Below, piece after piece: positions 44,546 through 53,747 of a stretch of 64,000 nucleotides of DNA (its first letter is position 1; every line of letters starts with the position of its first letter). The position numbers and the translations under genes are program-made. The notes under the pieces were generated by a model. That model was given only the letters and a program-made list of their open reading frames with translations. It did no database searches and was not told the DNA's origin. The stretch comes from UBA1479 sp040216635 (GTDB lineage Bacteria > Pseudomonadota > Alphaproteobacteria > Rhodospirillales > Casp-alpha2), in contig JAVJOU010000026.1 of the NCBI GenBank assembly GCA_040216635.1, positions 410,172-474,171 of the forward strand, given 5' to 3'.

Positions 44546-44747
44546 CGGACATCGCCGATCTGGAAATTCCGGGCGTACTGCGGCGGCCGGGCGACATAGC
44601 CTGCAGATCGAAATCAGCCGGCGGATCTATGTGGATGAAGATAAAATCCTGAAAAAGGCCGGTTATCCGGCCATCAAGGACCTGTTCACGGGTCTGATCG
44701 AGGCGTTGTGCCGGTTCGCGGCGGCGGTGCCACCTAGACTAAAGTAA
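44542..44747 (+). pseudogene. Remnant of an N-formylglutamate amidohydrolase gene
   Basis: An ATG overlapping the dppF-type stop opens about 20 codons (MTDIADLEIPGVLRRPGD), similar to the N-terminus of N-formylglutamate amidohydrolases. Reading then continues only in another frame: from 44601 to a TAA at 44745-44747 the sequence reads LQIEISRRIYVDEDKIL and then KDLFTGLIEALCRFA, the C-terminal pattern of that family (normally HSLQIEIxRxLYMDE). Roughly 200 residues in between are missing. One internal deletion with a frame change explains both halves. Confidence 0.75.
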
Positions 44748-44862
44748 GCAGTGAAAAAACGCGGTGGAATTGTACAATCCTTGTGCGCTTTCTGGGAGGG
44801 TCCATGGATCCGTATAAGCTCGCTGCTTTCCCCGTGTCGGGCCCTGTGCTGGGTATGGCGCG

Positions 44863-47397
44863 GTGAAGCCGCCGATCCGGCATCTGCTGGTTGGGCTGAC
44901 GCTCGGGCTATCGCTCGGGGCGGTGGTTGCGGTCGTGTCGAATACGGTCTACCTGCGCCAGCAAGAACAGGCCCTGGTGACCGCCGCGCAGACAGCGAAC
45001 GAGGTGGGGGCCAAGATCGATCTTTTGATCGGATCGCGCCTGGGCGTTGGCGGTCATTTACAGCAGATCTGGAAGGACGGCGTTATTTCCTCCGAAAAGG
45101 AATTCCGCAAGCATGCGCGGTTCCTGCATCGGAATTATCAGGGTATCCGGTTCATTTCGTGGCTGGACACGGACGGGAAATTCACCTGGATCGAGCCGGA
45201 GATCGGCAATTCAAGCCTGATCGGCCTGAATCTGCGGGATAATCCCGGGGCGCGGGAGACCTTTGACTATGTTTCCCGGGAAGGTGTCGGTTCCGCCAGT
45301 CCGCCGTTTGAATTTTTCGCCGGCGGCACCGGCTTCGTGGATCTGTATCCTTTGGACCGGGACGGTCAGCGCATGGGTTTCATAAGCGTGGCTTTCCATA
45401 CGGTCTCGGTTATTGCGCAGGCGCTGGGTGAAGAGATTCCCAAGCGTTATCAGGTCCAAATCCATTACGATAGCAAACTGATCCATGCAGAAGGTGCGGA
45501 ACCTGCCCGCCCAAGGTTCATGGCGACGTCGGATTTCCTTGTCCTGGGGCGACGATGGAAGGTCACGTTGTGGCCGTCCGCGGCGACTTTGGCTGCACAG
45601 ACAGGGAACGCGCATATCGTTATCCTGGCGCTGGGGCTGCCCGCGTCGCTTTTCCTGTCGATCCTGATGGCCATGTTCCTATCGCGTCATGAAGCGCTGC
45701 GTGCCAGCGAAACCATGGCCTCGGCGCTGATCGACAATGTTCCGTCATCCCTCAACATCAAAGGCACGGACGGCCGTTATCTGAAGGTCAACCGCAAGTT
45801 CTGCGAATGGGCGCGGACACCTGTTTCGGACGTTATCGGCAAAACCGAACGTGAGGTCCATGGCGACCGTGCGGGGACCGCGGGACGGATCGAAGAGCTG
45901 GAAAAGCAAGTGCTTCTCAAAGGTGTTCCCGTGCAGCAGGAACGCTACGGTCCGTTTCCCGACGGGGTGTCGCGCCATGTTCTGGTTGCCAAGTTCCCGA
46001 TCACCAACGATGCGGGCGAAACGGTCGCACTCGGCACGGCCGTCACGGACATCAGCAAACAGAAAGAGGCCGAGGAAGTCCTGCGCCGGTCGCACGAGGA
46101 ACTGGAAAAACTGATCGCCGACCGGACCCGGGAATTGCGCAGCGAAATCCGTGTGCGCGAAGTCGCGGAAGCATCCTGGCGCGAAAGCGAGGAACGGTTG
46201 CGCGATATCGCGGAATCGGCTTCGGACTGGTTCTGGGAAATGGATCAGGATTTGCGCTTTACCTATATCTCGAACCGGTTTTTCGAAATTTCGGGATTGG
46301 AACGCAGCGCGCTGATCGGCAAGACCCGTTGGGAATTCGCGGGCGATGACATCCCTGAACAGGAACGCCGGCGCCTAGACGCCCACCGCGCCGATATGGA
46401 AGCGCACCGTCCGTTCCGCAATTTCGAATACAACTTCATCGGCCGCGACCAGGCCGAGTTGTCGGTCCGCCTTAGCGGCCGGCCCATGTTCGACGGGACC
46501 GGAAATTTCACCGGATACCGCGGGGCGGGCACGGATATCACCGCGACCCGCCAGGCGGAACGGGAACTGGTGCAAGCCAAGGAAGACCTGGAACGCCGGG
46601 TTGACGAGCGGACCAAGGAACTTCAGGTCGAGGTTGCCGAACGGCGCCGGGCCCAGGAATTGGCGGATCAGGCCAGCCGCGCCAAGACCGACTTCCTGGC
46701 CAACGTCAGCCACGAATTCCGCACGCCGCTGAACGGCATCATCGGATTTTCGGAAATTCTCGCAAGCGAGGTTTTCGGGCCGCTCGGCGCCCCCCGATAC
46801 AAGGAATATTCGGAAGACATCATTCGTTCGGGCCGCCATTTGTTGGACCTGATCAACGATGTTCTGGACGTCTCGCGGATCGAAGCCGGGGCCATGGCGT
46901 TACATGAAGAACCGGTCGATCTTGCGCGCGCCGTCGAGGAATGTGCGGCCATGGTGGCGCAGCGGGCGGCCGCGAAGAATGTCGAGATGACGAAAGAAAT
47001 CGAACAAAACCTGCCCATGATCCAGGCGGATTTGACGCGGATCAAACAGATCCTGCTGAACCTGGTGACCAATGCGGTTAAATTCACGGAACCGGGCGGG
47101 TCCGTTTGCGTTGCGGTTTCCCTGTCACCGGATGCGGGCCATGTGATTTGCGTGGCGGACACCGGTATCGGCATCGACCCGAAGGACATCCCCAAAATCC
47201 TGACCCCGTTCGGCCAGGCCCATCGTGCCTTTACCCGTGCCCACGAAGGGTTCGGTCTGGGCCTGTCATTGGTGCAATCCTTCACGGAAGAACATGGCGG
47301 CGAGCTGACGATTGAAAGCCAGCCCGGTGAGGGCACAAAGGTGACCGTGCACTTCCCGCCGGAGCGGGTCCTTGCTGCCGCCCGTGCCGCCCAATAG
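44863..47397 (+). CDS. Membrane sensor histidine kinase with CHASE-like and PAS domains
   Basis: An 844-residue protein. TM1 is about 7-29, followed by a periplasmic CHASE-like sensor to about 245, and TM2 about 249-270. Two PAS domains follow (around 285-400 and 445-565), with a coiled stretch, then HisKA with the phosphorylated His617 in NVSHEFRTPLNG and an HATPase with LLNLVTNAVKF, DTGIGID and GFGLGLSLV. No receiver domain and no adjacent response regulator. The start is a GTG at 44863 with a poor ribosome site. The ligand is unknown. Confidence 0.9.
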   Translation: MKPPIRHLLVGLTLGLSLGAVVAVVSNTVYLRQQEQALVTAAQTANEVGAKIDLLIGSRLGVGGHLQQIWKDGVISSEKEFRKHARFLHRNYQGIRFISWLDTDGKFTWIEPEIGNSSLIGLNLRDNPGARETFDYVSREGVGSASPPFEFFAGGTGFVDLYPLDRDGQRMGFISVAFHTVSVIAQALGEEIPKRYQVQIHYDSKLIHAEGAEPARPRFMATSDFLVLGRRWKVTLWPSAATLAAQTGNAHIVILALGLPASLFLSILMAMFLSRHEALRASETMASALIDNVPSSLNIKGTDGRYLKVNRKFCEWARTPVSDVIGKTEREVHGDRAGTAGRIEELEKQVLLKGVPVQQERYGPFPDGVSRHVLVAKFPITNDAGETVALGTAVTDISKQKEAEEVLRRSHEELEKLIADRTRELRSEIRVREVAEASWRESEERLRDIAESASDWFWEMDQDLRFTYISNRFFEISGLERSALIGKTRWEFAGDDIPEQERRRLDAHRADMEAHRPFRNFEYNFIGRDQAELSVRLSGRPMFDGTGNFTGYRGAGTDITATRQAERELVQAKEDLERRVDERTKELQVEVAERRRAQELADQASRAKTDFLANVSHEFRTPLNGIIGFSEILASEVFGPLGAPRYKEYSEDIIRSGRHLLDLINDVLDVSRIEAGAMALHEEPVDLARAVEECAAMVAQRAAAKNVEMTKEIEQNLPMIQADLTRIKQILLNLVTNAVKFTEPGGSVCVAVSLSPDAGHVICVADTGIGIDPKDIPKILTPFGQAHRAFTRAHEGFGLGLSLVQSFTEEHGGELTIESQPGEGTKVTVHFPPERVLAAARAAQ

Positions 47398-47409
47398 GCC
47401 GGTTCATGC

Positions 47410-48378
47410 TTACATATAATGGTGGATGATTTTTTCGCCGAAAAACCGCGTGCCCTCCATGGGGGGCATGGGCTGAAAGACGATATGATCGACACCGGCA
47501 TCGATCCATTGGTCGATGCGGTCGCGGACCTGGGCGACGTCGCCGATCAGGTTTGAATCCATCACGTCATCGACCGTAGGCGGGATGGGGAAGCGGTGCT
47601 TGCGTTCTTCCGCGTACATCTCGGCCCATTTTCGGGTTTCTTCGGGGCCCTTGTCGGCCAGGCCGACGGCCGAAATCGCGACCTCGAACGGCCGCTCGGT
47701 CAACTCTGCCCGCATGCCGTCGACCAGGCCCTTCACAACTTGGGGGGCTTTCGAATACATGAACCACACGTCGCCGTGCTTTTTCATCAGTTCCTGGGTC
47801 GGCGGGGAATCGCCGGCGATCCAGATCGGCGGATAGGGCTTTTGGACCGGTTTCGGATAACAGAAGGCGTCTTTCAGCTGATAAAACCGCCCGTCGAAGG
47901 AAAATCCGGCGGGGTCTTCGCATTCGATCAGGCCGCGATAGATGGCCAGGCTTTCGTCCAGCCTTGCGATGCGCTCCAGCCCGTCATCGGACCATTCCTT
48001 GAAGTCGTAGGATTTGGCTTCGGCCGAGAACCAGCCGGAGCCCGGGGCCAATATCACGCGCCCGCCGGTGATGTGGTCCAGGGTACAGGCGATCTTGGTC
48101 GTCAGGCCCGGGTGGCGAAAGGTATTGTTGATGGAATGGCCGCCCAGGCGCACGTGCTTGGTCAAGGCACCGATGGCGGTCATGGCCGTCCAGTATTCTA
48201 GGATCGGTTTGGACCGGTCCAGGTGCGCGTTCTCCACGTGATCCGGTATCCAGACCGATGAAAACCCCAGGTCTTCGGCCGCGCGGGCCATTTCCAGGGC
48301 GTAATCAAACCCGGACGAGGCCGCGCCCATTTCACCCTGAACGGTCAGGCGAATGCCGAATTGGACTTTCTTGCTCAT
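47410..48378 (-). CDS. LLM-class flavin-dependent oxidoreductase
   Basis: A 322-residue luciferase-like TIM-barrel protein. FGIRLTVQGEMGAASSGFDYALEMARAAEDLGFSSVWIPDHV at the N-terminus and VILAPGSGWFSAEAKSYDF near 130 are family hallmarks. It uses FMN or F420; the cofactor cannot be read from the sequence. GGGGGAGG lies before the ATG. It converges on the kinase gene with a 12-base gap. Confidence 0.9.
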   Translation of the reverse strand: MSKKVQFGIRLTVQGEMGAASSGFDYALEMARAAEDLGFSSVWIPDHVENAHLDRSKPILEYWTAMTAIGALTKHVRLGGHSINNTFRHPGLTTKIACTLDHITGGRVILAPGSGWFSAEAKSYDFKEWSDDGLERIARLDESLAIYRGLIECEDPAGFSFDGRFYQLKDAFCYPKPVQKPYPPIWIAGDSPPTQELMKKHGDVWFMYSKAPQVVKGLVDGMRAELTERPFEVAISAVGLADKGPEETRKWAEMYAEERKHRFPIPPTVDDVMDSNLIGDVAQVRDRIDQWIDAGVDHIVFQPMPPMEGTRFFGEKIIHHYM

Positions 48379-48603
48379 TGCTGTCCTCCCCCGCGGCTGC
48401 GTTCGATTGCCTGCTCCTCGATATTCGGAACAAGTCCGCCGCTTTTTGTGACGCCCCCCGTCAGATGACGATAGGGATGGCGGATGGGGCGATCAAGGTC
48501 AGTGGTGCCGGATGCAGAGATGTCGCGCGAACGTGATCTGCCGCGGGGCGGTGCGATGGCCGTGCCGATTGAAGGTGCCGCCCAGGTCGCCTATTTTTAC
48601 GGG

Positions 48604-49635
48604 ATGATGAAGCGATGGTTTCTCGCGCTGACGGTAATGACGGCGACGGCGGTTTTGTCGTCCGCCCGGGCCGACGATGTCGATGCCGTCATGGCCGGGG
48701 CCGCCCAGGCCTGGTTGCAGGCAATGGGCGGAAAGGCAGCGGATGCATCGTTCCCGTTTGCCGATGACGAACGGTTCGATTGGCATTACACGCCGGGTTC
48801 CCGCAACGGCGTGGTGTTCCGCGACATGACGGCGGCTCAGCGCCGTGCCGCCAAAACCCTGATGCAAAGCACCCTCTCGGCGCCGGGCGTCCACAAGGCC
48901 GAAGCCATCATGGCGTTGGAGGCCGTGCTGGCCGAGGTCGAAGGCTCGTCCCTCAGCTACCGGGATCCGGAAAAATATTACATCTCGGTGTTCGGCACGC
49001 CGGGCCGCTATCCCTGGGGCTGGCGGCTCGAAGGCCATCACCTTTCCATCAACGTCACGGTCGCGGCAGCGGGCGAGGTTTCGGTCACGCCCACGTTCCT
49101 GGGCACCAACCCGGCCCGCATCCCGGCGGGCCCGCGAAAGGGAGAACGGGTTCAACAAGATGAATACGTCCTGGCCCTGCGTCTGGCGGCGGGCCTCGGC
49201 GCGGATCAGCGTAAACAGGCCCTGCTTGGGGACGGGTCCCTCGGCAACGTGGTTGCGGGACCGGGCCGGGGCGATGCCCTCAAGGCACCGCAAGGTTTGC
49301 CGGTGGCGTTTCTCAACGCCGAGCAGCAGATCGTCCTGATCAACCTGATCACGGCCTATGTGGGCCTTGCCCGCGATGACATCGGCCGCCCCTATATGGA
49401 CCTTGTGCGTGCGGGCTGGGCGGATACCCGCTTCGCTTGGGCCGGGCCCATGGCCGAAGGGGCGGCGTTCTATTACCGCATCCACGGCCCCCGCATCCTG
49501 ATCGAATTCGACAATTCACAGGGCGGCGGCAACCATATCCACAGCCTGTGGCGCGATCCGGCCAACGATTTCGGCCGCGACGATCTACACCGTCATTACA
49601 AAAACGCACCCGAAGCCCACGGGCATCGGCCGTAG
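48604..49635 (+). CDS. Exported DUF3500 family protein
   Basis: About 343 residues. The signal peptide (MKRWFLALTVMTATAVLS) ends near ARADD. The DUF3500 pattern follows: FDWHYTPGSRNGVVFRDMTAAQRRAA, then ISVFGTPGRYPWGWRLEGHHLSINVTV and FYYRIHGPRILIEFDNSQGGGNHIHSLWRDP. The family's function is unknown; the conserved His/Glu/Asp residues suggest a metal or enzymatic site. It is intact, and the island's left edge lies immediately after its stop. Confidence 0.88.
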   Translation: MMKRWFLALTVMTATAVLSSARADDVDAVMAGAAQAWLQAMGGKAADASFPFADDERFDWHYTPGSRNGVVFRDMTAAQRRAAKTLMQSTLSAPGVHKAEAIMALEAVLAEVEGSSLSYRDPEKYYISVFGTPGRYPWGWRLEGHHLSINVTVAAAGEVSVTPTFLGTNPARIPAGPRKGERVQQDEYVLALRLAAGLGADQRKQALLGDGSLGNVVAGPGRGDALKAPQGLPVAFLNAEQQIVLINLITAYVGLARDDIGRPYMDLVRAGWADTRFAWAGPMAEGAAFYYRIHGPRILIEFDNSQGGGNHIHSLWRDPANDFGRDDLHRHYKNAPEAHGHRP

Positions 49636-49639
49636 GCAT

Positions 49640-50217
49640 ACGCATTGCCAAAAAGTGAATAGGTGCTTTTAAGAAGAGCGCGCGATTGCCGACCGCGCTA
49701 ATCCGATGATAGATCCCTGAAATCGCGATCGCCTGAGGGTACTCTGGATCTATCTCAGTTTTGACGATGCCCTTCTCCAGCAATTCGGTCAGAGAATTGG
49801 CGCCCAAGTCCTTTGGCGGCGGCGGGATGTCTCCAGATTTGTCGAGCCCCATCGCCGTTGCCTCGATCATCCCCTTCAATGGATCTGAGCTTAGCCGCAT
49901 CGCGGCCGGCGTGCAGGACAATATGAATGCAACGAACCCAGCGATTACAAACACGCTGTCTGGGTCGACTTCGTCATTTCTGAATTTTCAACCGCCCGGT
50001 TGTAGCTCGGCTCGATGAGCTTCAAGAAGTCTTCGATGATGCGGCTCTCGGCGAGGTAGGCGTTTGTTGAATGCTCTTCGATCCGGCAGACATCTTCTGA
50101 GCCGCATGGAAAACGGGCCAAGTCCGACTTTCGCATCGCGTACATCTTCTTCCCACCAAGATCTGGCGAATAGAAATTCCGAAGGTGTACTTGCGAGACA
50201 AAATGGTCGAGTGCCAT
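49640..50217 (-). pseudogene. Frameshifted and truncated DUF4238 gene
   Basis: From an ATG at 50217 the frame reads MALDHFVSQVHLRNFY and KSDLARFP and ends at a TAA at 49945. An overlapping frame then continues with FVIAGFVAFILSCTPAAMRL, KDLGANSLTELLEKGIVKTE and YPQAIAISGIYHR, as a DUF4238 protein would. A single-base indel near 49960-49975 explains the break. The rest of the gene is lost: by about 49640-49690 the frame runs into sequence antisense to the DUF3500 gene. About 190 of the usual 280-300 residues remain. Confidence 0.7.
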
Positions 50218-50377
50218 GACTGATGCTGAGTCATTGGTAGTGACGGGTCAAGTCGGAGGAACAGATCGTCCGGGCGACAACGACTCCCGCAGTTCGTAAA
50301 TTGGGACTCATTGCGCAACCTATGGTAAAAGCGGCGGGACCAATCAAGAACTTACCAAAACGGAATGTTCTTAGCGG

Positions 50378-51655
50378 ATGCTGTCGCCCAAGACGCAAGA
50401 GACCATAGATCAATTGCTCGGAAGAGCGGCCTTATCAGTCGACGAGTTATCGATTGGCCCTCTCGACAGTACAGGCCTTCTAGTGCTCCGAATCCTTGTC
50501 GAAAACTCAGACCATTTCGCGTCAACCGTGGGCGAAGAAAGGGCTAAAAGTTTTGCCAGCTTGGTGAAGCAAGAAGCAGCGGCCCCGAGCGGCGATGATT
50601 CTTCGCCCGAAAATTTAGAATCAACGACCGAAACGACAGCAGTCACGGCGCCCGTACGAGGTTGGCGACTGAGTAAAACGACTGCCACCAATTATCGAGG
50701 TCTAGCTCCCTGGAACCAGACGATTGATTTCGAATTCTCAGAAGAAACGATCTTGATTTATGGCCCAAATGGATCTGGGAAAAGTAGCCTGCTTGGCGCC
50801 GTGGTTTGGACGTTAACAGGCCAAGCACCGGTCGATAGCGATACGCAGGAAGACAAATTTAAGGTCCATAGACCTACTGAGGAAACAAGCTTGGGGCCCT
50901 CGATTGGTGAATGGCCGAGGCACTGCACCCTCCCGCCCGCTGACATTTCGTCGGAGCAACCGACTTGTACAGTGACGGTGCAGTTATCACGCGGTGCGGA
51001 GGATGACTATCTATTCATCCGGCGCAGCGATGTTGACGGCCTTCAAGTTTCGCGGGATGGCGCCTCATGGGAGATTACGGAGGACCTGACCGGCTACGGC
51101 ATAACACCCCTCGACCTTCAGTTGTCTCTTGCGGCTCCAAGTATGTTCGGAAGACGCACGCTCGACCAGGCACAGGACACCTCGGATGTCTTGAGGTTGC
51201 TCTTAGGACTCGATGACCTTGCGGCTCTTGGAAAGCTCGCCGGCGATATCAGCGGAAACTGTACGAGGAGAAAGAACAAGCTCATTTCTGAGGCGAACGG
51301 TATCACTGGGGATATTCGGCAGGCTGCGGTCCGTTTGGAGGAAGGTATGCCAGAGGGGAGTGCAGAAAAAGGCGTCTTTGGCCAACTTCTGGCGACTGAA
51401 ATTCTTGTCGATGATGTCAAGTCATGCGGGGAAGTATTGAACGGCCTCTTGGCTAACATACTCACGGAAATTGCTTCTGCTGTGGGGTTCGGCGCCGAAC
51501 ACGATGAGGAGCCGCCAACCGGGTTGCACCAGCGCCGGGCGTTGGGAAACAAATCGTCGAGCACGGCGGTGGATGCCGGAAAAGTTCGCCTACTGGGCAG
51601 TGCTGTCACATGGACAACAGCACCGGGCGAGTCCACTGCCATTAACCACAAATAG
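50378..51655 (+). CDS. Truncated SMC/Rad50-like AAA ATPase
   Basis: A 425-residue open frame. An N-terminal helical region (1-95) is followed by an ABC-type ATPase start: TNYRGLAPWNQTIDFEF and Walker A GPNGSGKSS at about 129-137. Family members have several hundred more residues, with a coiled coil and then the signature motif and Walker B. Here the last 50 or so residues look unrelated (Ser/Thr/Arg-rich), so the gene appears cut off near 51480. ATPases of this group occur in Lamassu-, Septu- and retron-type phage defence and in DNA repair; the piece seen does not allow a choice. Confidence 0.6.
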   Translation: MLSPKTQETIDQLLGRAALSVDELSIGPLDSTGLLVLRILVENSDHFASTVGEERAKSFASLVKQEAAAPSGDDSSPENLESTTETTAVTAPVRGWRLSKTTATNYRGLAPWNQTIDFEFSEETILIYGPNGSGKSSLLGAVVWTLTGQAPVDSDTQEDKFKVHRPTEETSLGPSIGEWPRHCTLPPADISSEQPTCTVTVQLSRGAEDDYLFIRRSDVDGLQVSRDGASWEITEDLTGYGITPLDLQLSLAAPSMFGRRTLDQAQDTSDVLRLLLGLDDLAALGKLAGDISGNCTRRKNKLISEANGITGDIRQAAVRLEEGMPEGSAEKGVFGQLLATEILVDDVKSCGEVLNGLLANILTEIASAVGFGAEHDEEPPTGLHQRRALGNKSSSTAVDAGKVRLLGSAVTWTTAPGESTAINHK

Positions 51656-51657
51656 CC

Positions 51658-51841
51658 TTGCCTTCTGATCGCGACATATACTTCTGTGCCAAATTGCTGA
51701 TCGACCGCTTTGGTGAAGACGGTGCGCTCGATCATTGCGACGCTTGAAGACGAAGAGGATGGTGTGATCGTTTGGAAGGCTATCAAGATCGCGGTCGGGC
51801 ACTTGTTAGCTCGTACTACGTTTCATCTGCTTCGTAGCTGA
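51658..51841 (+). pseudogene. Frameshifted remnant of a small alphaproteobacterial gene
   Basis: From a TTG at 51658 one frame reads LPSDRDIYFCAKLLIDRFGEDGAL, and the next frame ends DGVIVWKAIKIAVGHLL before a TGA at 51839-51841. Together these resemble a widespread small protein (about 60-75 residues) with a DRDIYxxAKLLIxxxGED start and a VWKRI-type helix at the end. The two parts are in different frames, with a stop at about 51742, so the gene is probably dead. Confidence 0.5.
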
Positions 51842-51902
51842 CTGGCCTGTCTGTCCGCCAGAGCAGCTTTACCGGACGGTCACCAATGAAGCATGGTTAG
51901 AA

Positions 51903-53735
51903 ATGGCCGGGGGGCATATGGAGGAGAAGGTTAGCGCTGTCGGTGGGAGTGATCCTTCATCACCCATTCATGGGTGGAATCAACCTGATCACCCTCATCT
52001 AAGACGCCAAAAGGGTATTCAGCTAACAATTGCTGCGTGGGCTGTCGAAATCATCGCGGCAGCCATAGGGTTGTTCATCGCCATTGCAACGGCGCTCTCG
52101 ACGCATGAAGAGATCATTTCAACCGGCGGATCGGGAGCCAGCGCAGCTGATTGGATGACCATATTTATCGGTGCCCTACCATTCTTGATGGTAGCCATTG
52201 TCGAACTGACTAAAATCCCGCTAGCGAACGCGTTTTACTTCTCACAGAGCTTAGCGTGGAAATTCATTTTCATGGCGGCGCTAGCGTTGCTGATTTTCAT
52301 TACGTTCGAAACGATGCTTAACGGGTTTCAACGGAATTTTGAAAGCCGTGTGTTTCTGATTACAGAGTTAAAAACCGACCTCGTGAATAAAATAGCCAAT
52401 CTGCGGCAAGCCCGCTCTGAAACTGATAGGCTCAAAAGCACCACGCCAGAGAGTGTTCAAGATGAGCTTGAACGCACCCAAAGTGAAATTAGGAAGAATC
52501 GTGCAGCCGAACTGGAAGGCCTGGATAAGCAGCGGGCAGATATTCTGGCAGGCTCCACGCCAGGGAACCTTTCCGCGCATTCAAATGAAAAAGAACGGCT
52601 CGAACGCCAGCTGAAAGAGCTTCGTTCGGCGGAGCAAAAAGAAATTGAGGATACGCGGGCCAAGGCCGCTAGCGACTCAGCGGCTTTGAATAGCCGCCTC
52701 CAATCAGAGAAAGATCAAATTGGCGCGCGCCTATCCCAACTGGATAATCAAATCGCGTCACTAAACACCCAACTGAAGCAGGAGTTGGAAAGCTGTCTTT
52801 TATGCGGAGACATCCGAACGCGGTACGCCAAGCTACTAGGGGATGCCGCTGACGAACGGAACAAACTTGTCAGTCAACGAGATAAACTCACTGGCGCGTC
52901 GGCCGGTGCTGATCTGAGGGAGGGGCTAGCAAGCGCGATTAGCAACATTCGAGACTCTTACGCAAAACGTCTGAATGATGTTGAAACCCGTATCAGGAGC
53001 ATCACAGATCAAATCGACAGTCGTCTGCGTAGAAGCTCATCGGAGGTTAGGCCCATCATCGCAGCAATTGACGAACGCCGAAAAGAAGCGACCGAAAGGC
53101 ATAAAGAACAGCTTCAGCAAGCCCAGGAACGATTTAAGACTCAGATGGCTGAAATTGAAACACGCCAATCGCGTGTGCAGGGCATTGAGGCTGATATCTC
53201 GGCCATTGAGATTGAGCGCAATCAAATTCGCAATCGGATCAACATTAAAGCCAAGGACAATCAAATCTATCAGATTGCGGCCCTTTGGTATGGACACGAA
53301 GCACCTGCCGACGTGACGAAGGATCAAATCAAGATTGTGTCTCTAGTTTGGTTTGGGTCCCTTTCATTGATTGTCGCTATCACTGGCACCGTACTCGCTT
53401 TCGCTGGATTAGTGGTCCAGTACCACGAGCGCCGTCCACGTACCACGCTTGGCGATATCATTGCGCCTTTTGCCCGGCTCACTCGTTCTATCCAGAAGCT
53501 TGTTGCGGATATGCGGAGACGGGTTCGAGAACCAAAGATTAAAATTGTTACTAGGACAGTTGAGGTTCCCAGAGAGGTTATCCGAGAAGTGCCAGTAGAC
53601 AAGATCGTCTTTAAAGAAATTCCGAAAGAGGTCATAAAAAAGGAGCTTGTGTATGTCCCGTTGTTCACAAGCGACCCAGAACTTCTAAACGTGGATTTCT
53701 CTGCAAGCGTTAAAGCTAAGGGCGCTGCAGAATGA
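51903..53735 (+). CDS. Membrane coiled-coil protein with central CxxC (unknown family)
   Basis: A 610-residue protein that I do not recognise. Three hydrophobic segments lie near 40-65, 84-105 and 115-140, then a long charged coiled coil to about 470, a fourth segment near 478-505 (SLVWFGSLSLIVAITGTVLAF), and a basic C-terminal part with Val-rich repeats (EVPREVIREVPVDKIVFKEI). In the middle of the coil, Cys298 and Cys301 form CLLCGD, much like the zinc hook of Rad50 (CxxC). Positive charges at both ends suggest N-in/C-in topology, which puts the coil in the periplasm. The start is either 51903 or 51918. Confidence 0.75.
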   Translation: MAGGHMEEKVSAVGGSDPSSPIHGWNQPDHPHLRRQKGIQLTIAAWAVEIIAAAIGLFIAIATALSTHEEIISTGGSGASAADWMTIFIGALPFLMVAIVELTKIPLANAFYFSQSLAWKFIFMAALALLIFITFETMLNGFQRNFESRVFLITELKTDLVNKIANLRQARSETDRLKSTTPESVQDELERTQSEIRKNRAAELEGLDKQRADILAGSTPGNLSAHSNEKERLERQLKELRSAEQKEIEDTRAKAASDSAALNSRLQSEKDQIGARLSQLDNQIASLNTQLKQELESCLLCGDIRTRYAKLLGDAADERNKLVSQRDKLTGASAGADLREGLASAISNIRDSYAKRLNDVETRIRSITDQIDSRLRRSSSEVRPIIAAIDERRKEATERHKEQLQQAQERFKTQMAEIETRQSRVQGIEADISAIEIERNQIRNRINIKAKDNQIYQIAALWYGHEAPADVTKDQIKIVSLVWFGSLSLIVAITGTVLAFAGLVVQYHERRPRTTLGDIIAPFARLTRSIQKLVADMRRRVREPKIKIVTRTVEVPREVIREVPVDKIVFKEIPKEVIKKELVYVPLFTSDPELLNVDFSASVKAKGAAE

Positions 53736-53747
53736 CCGTCAAAAGTT

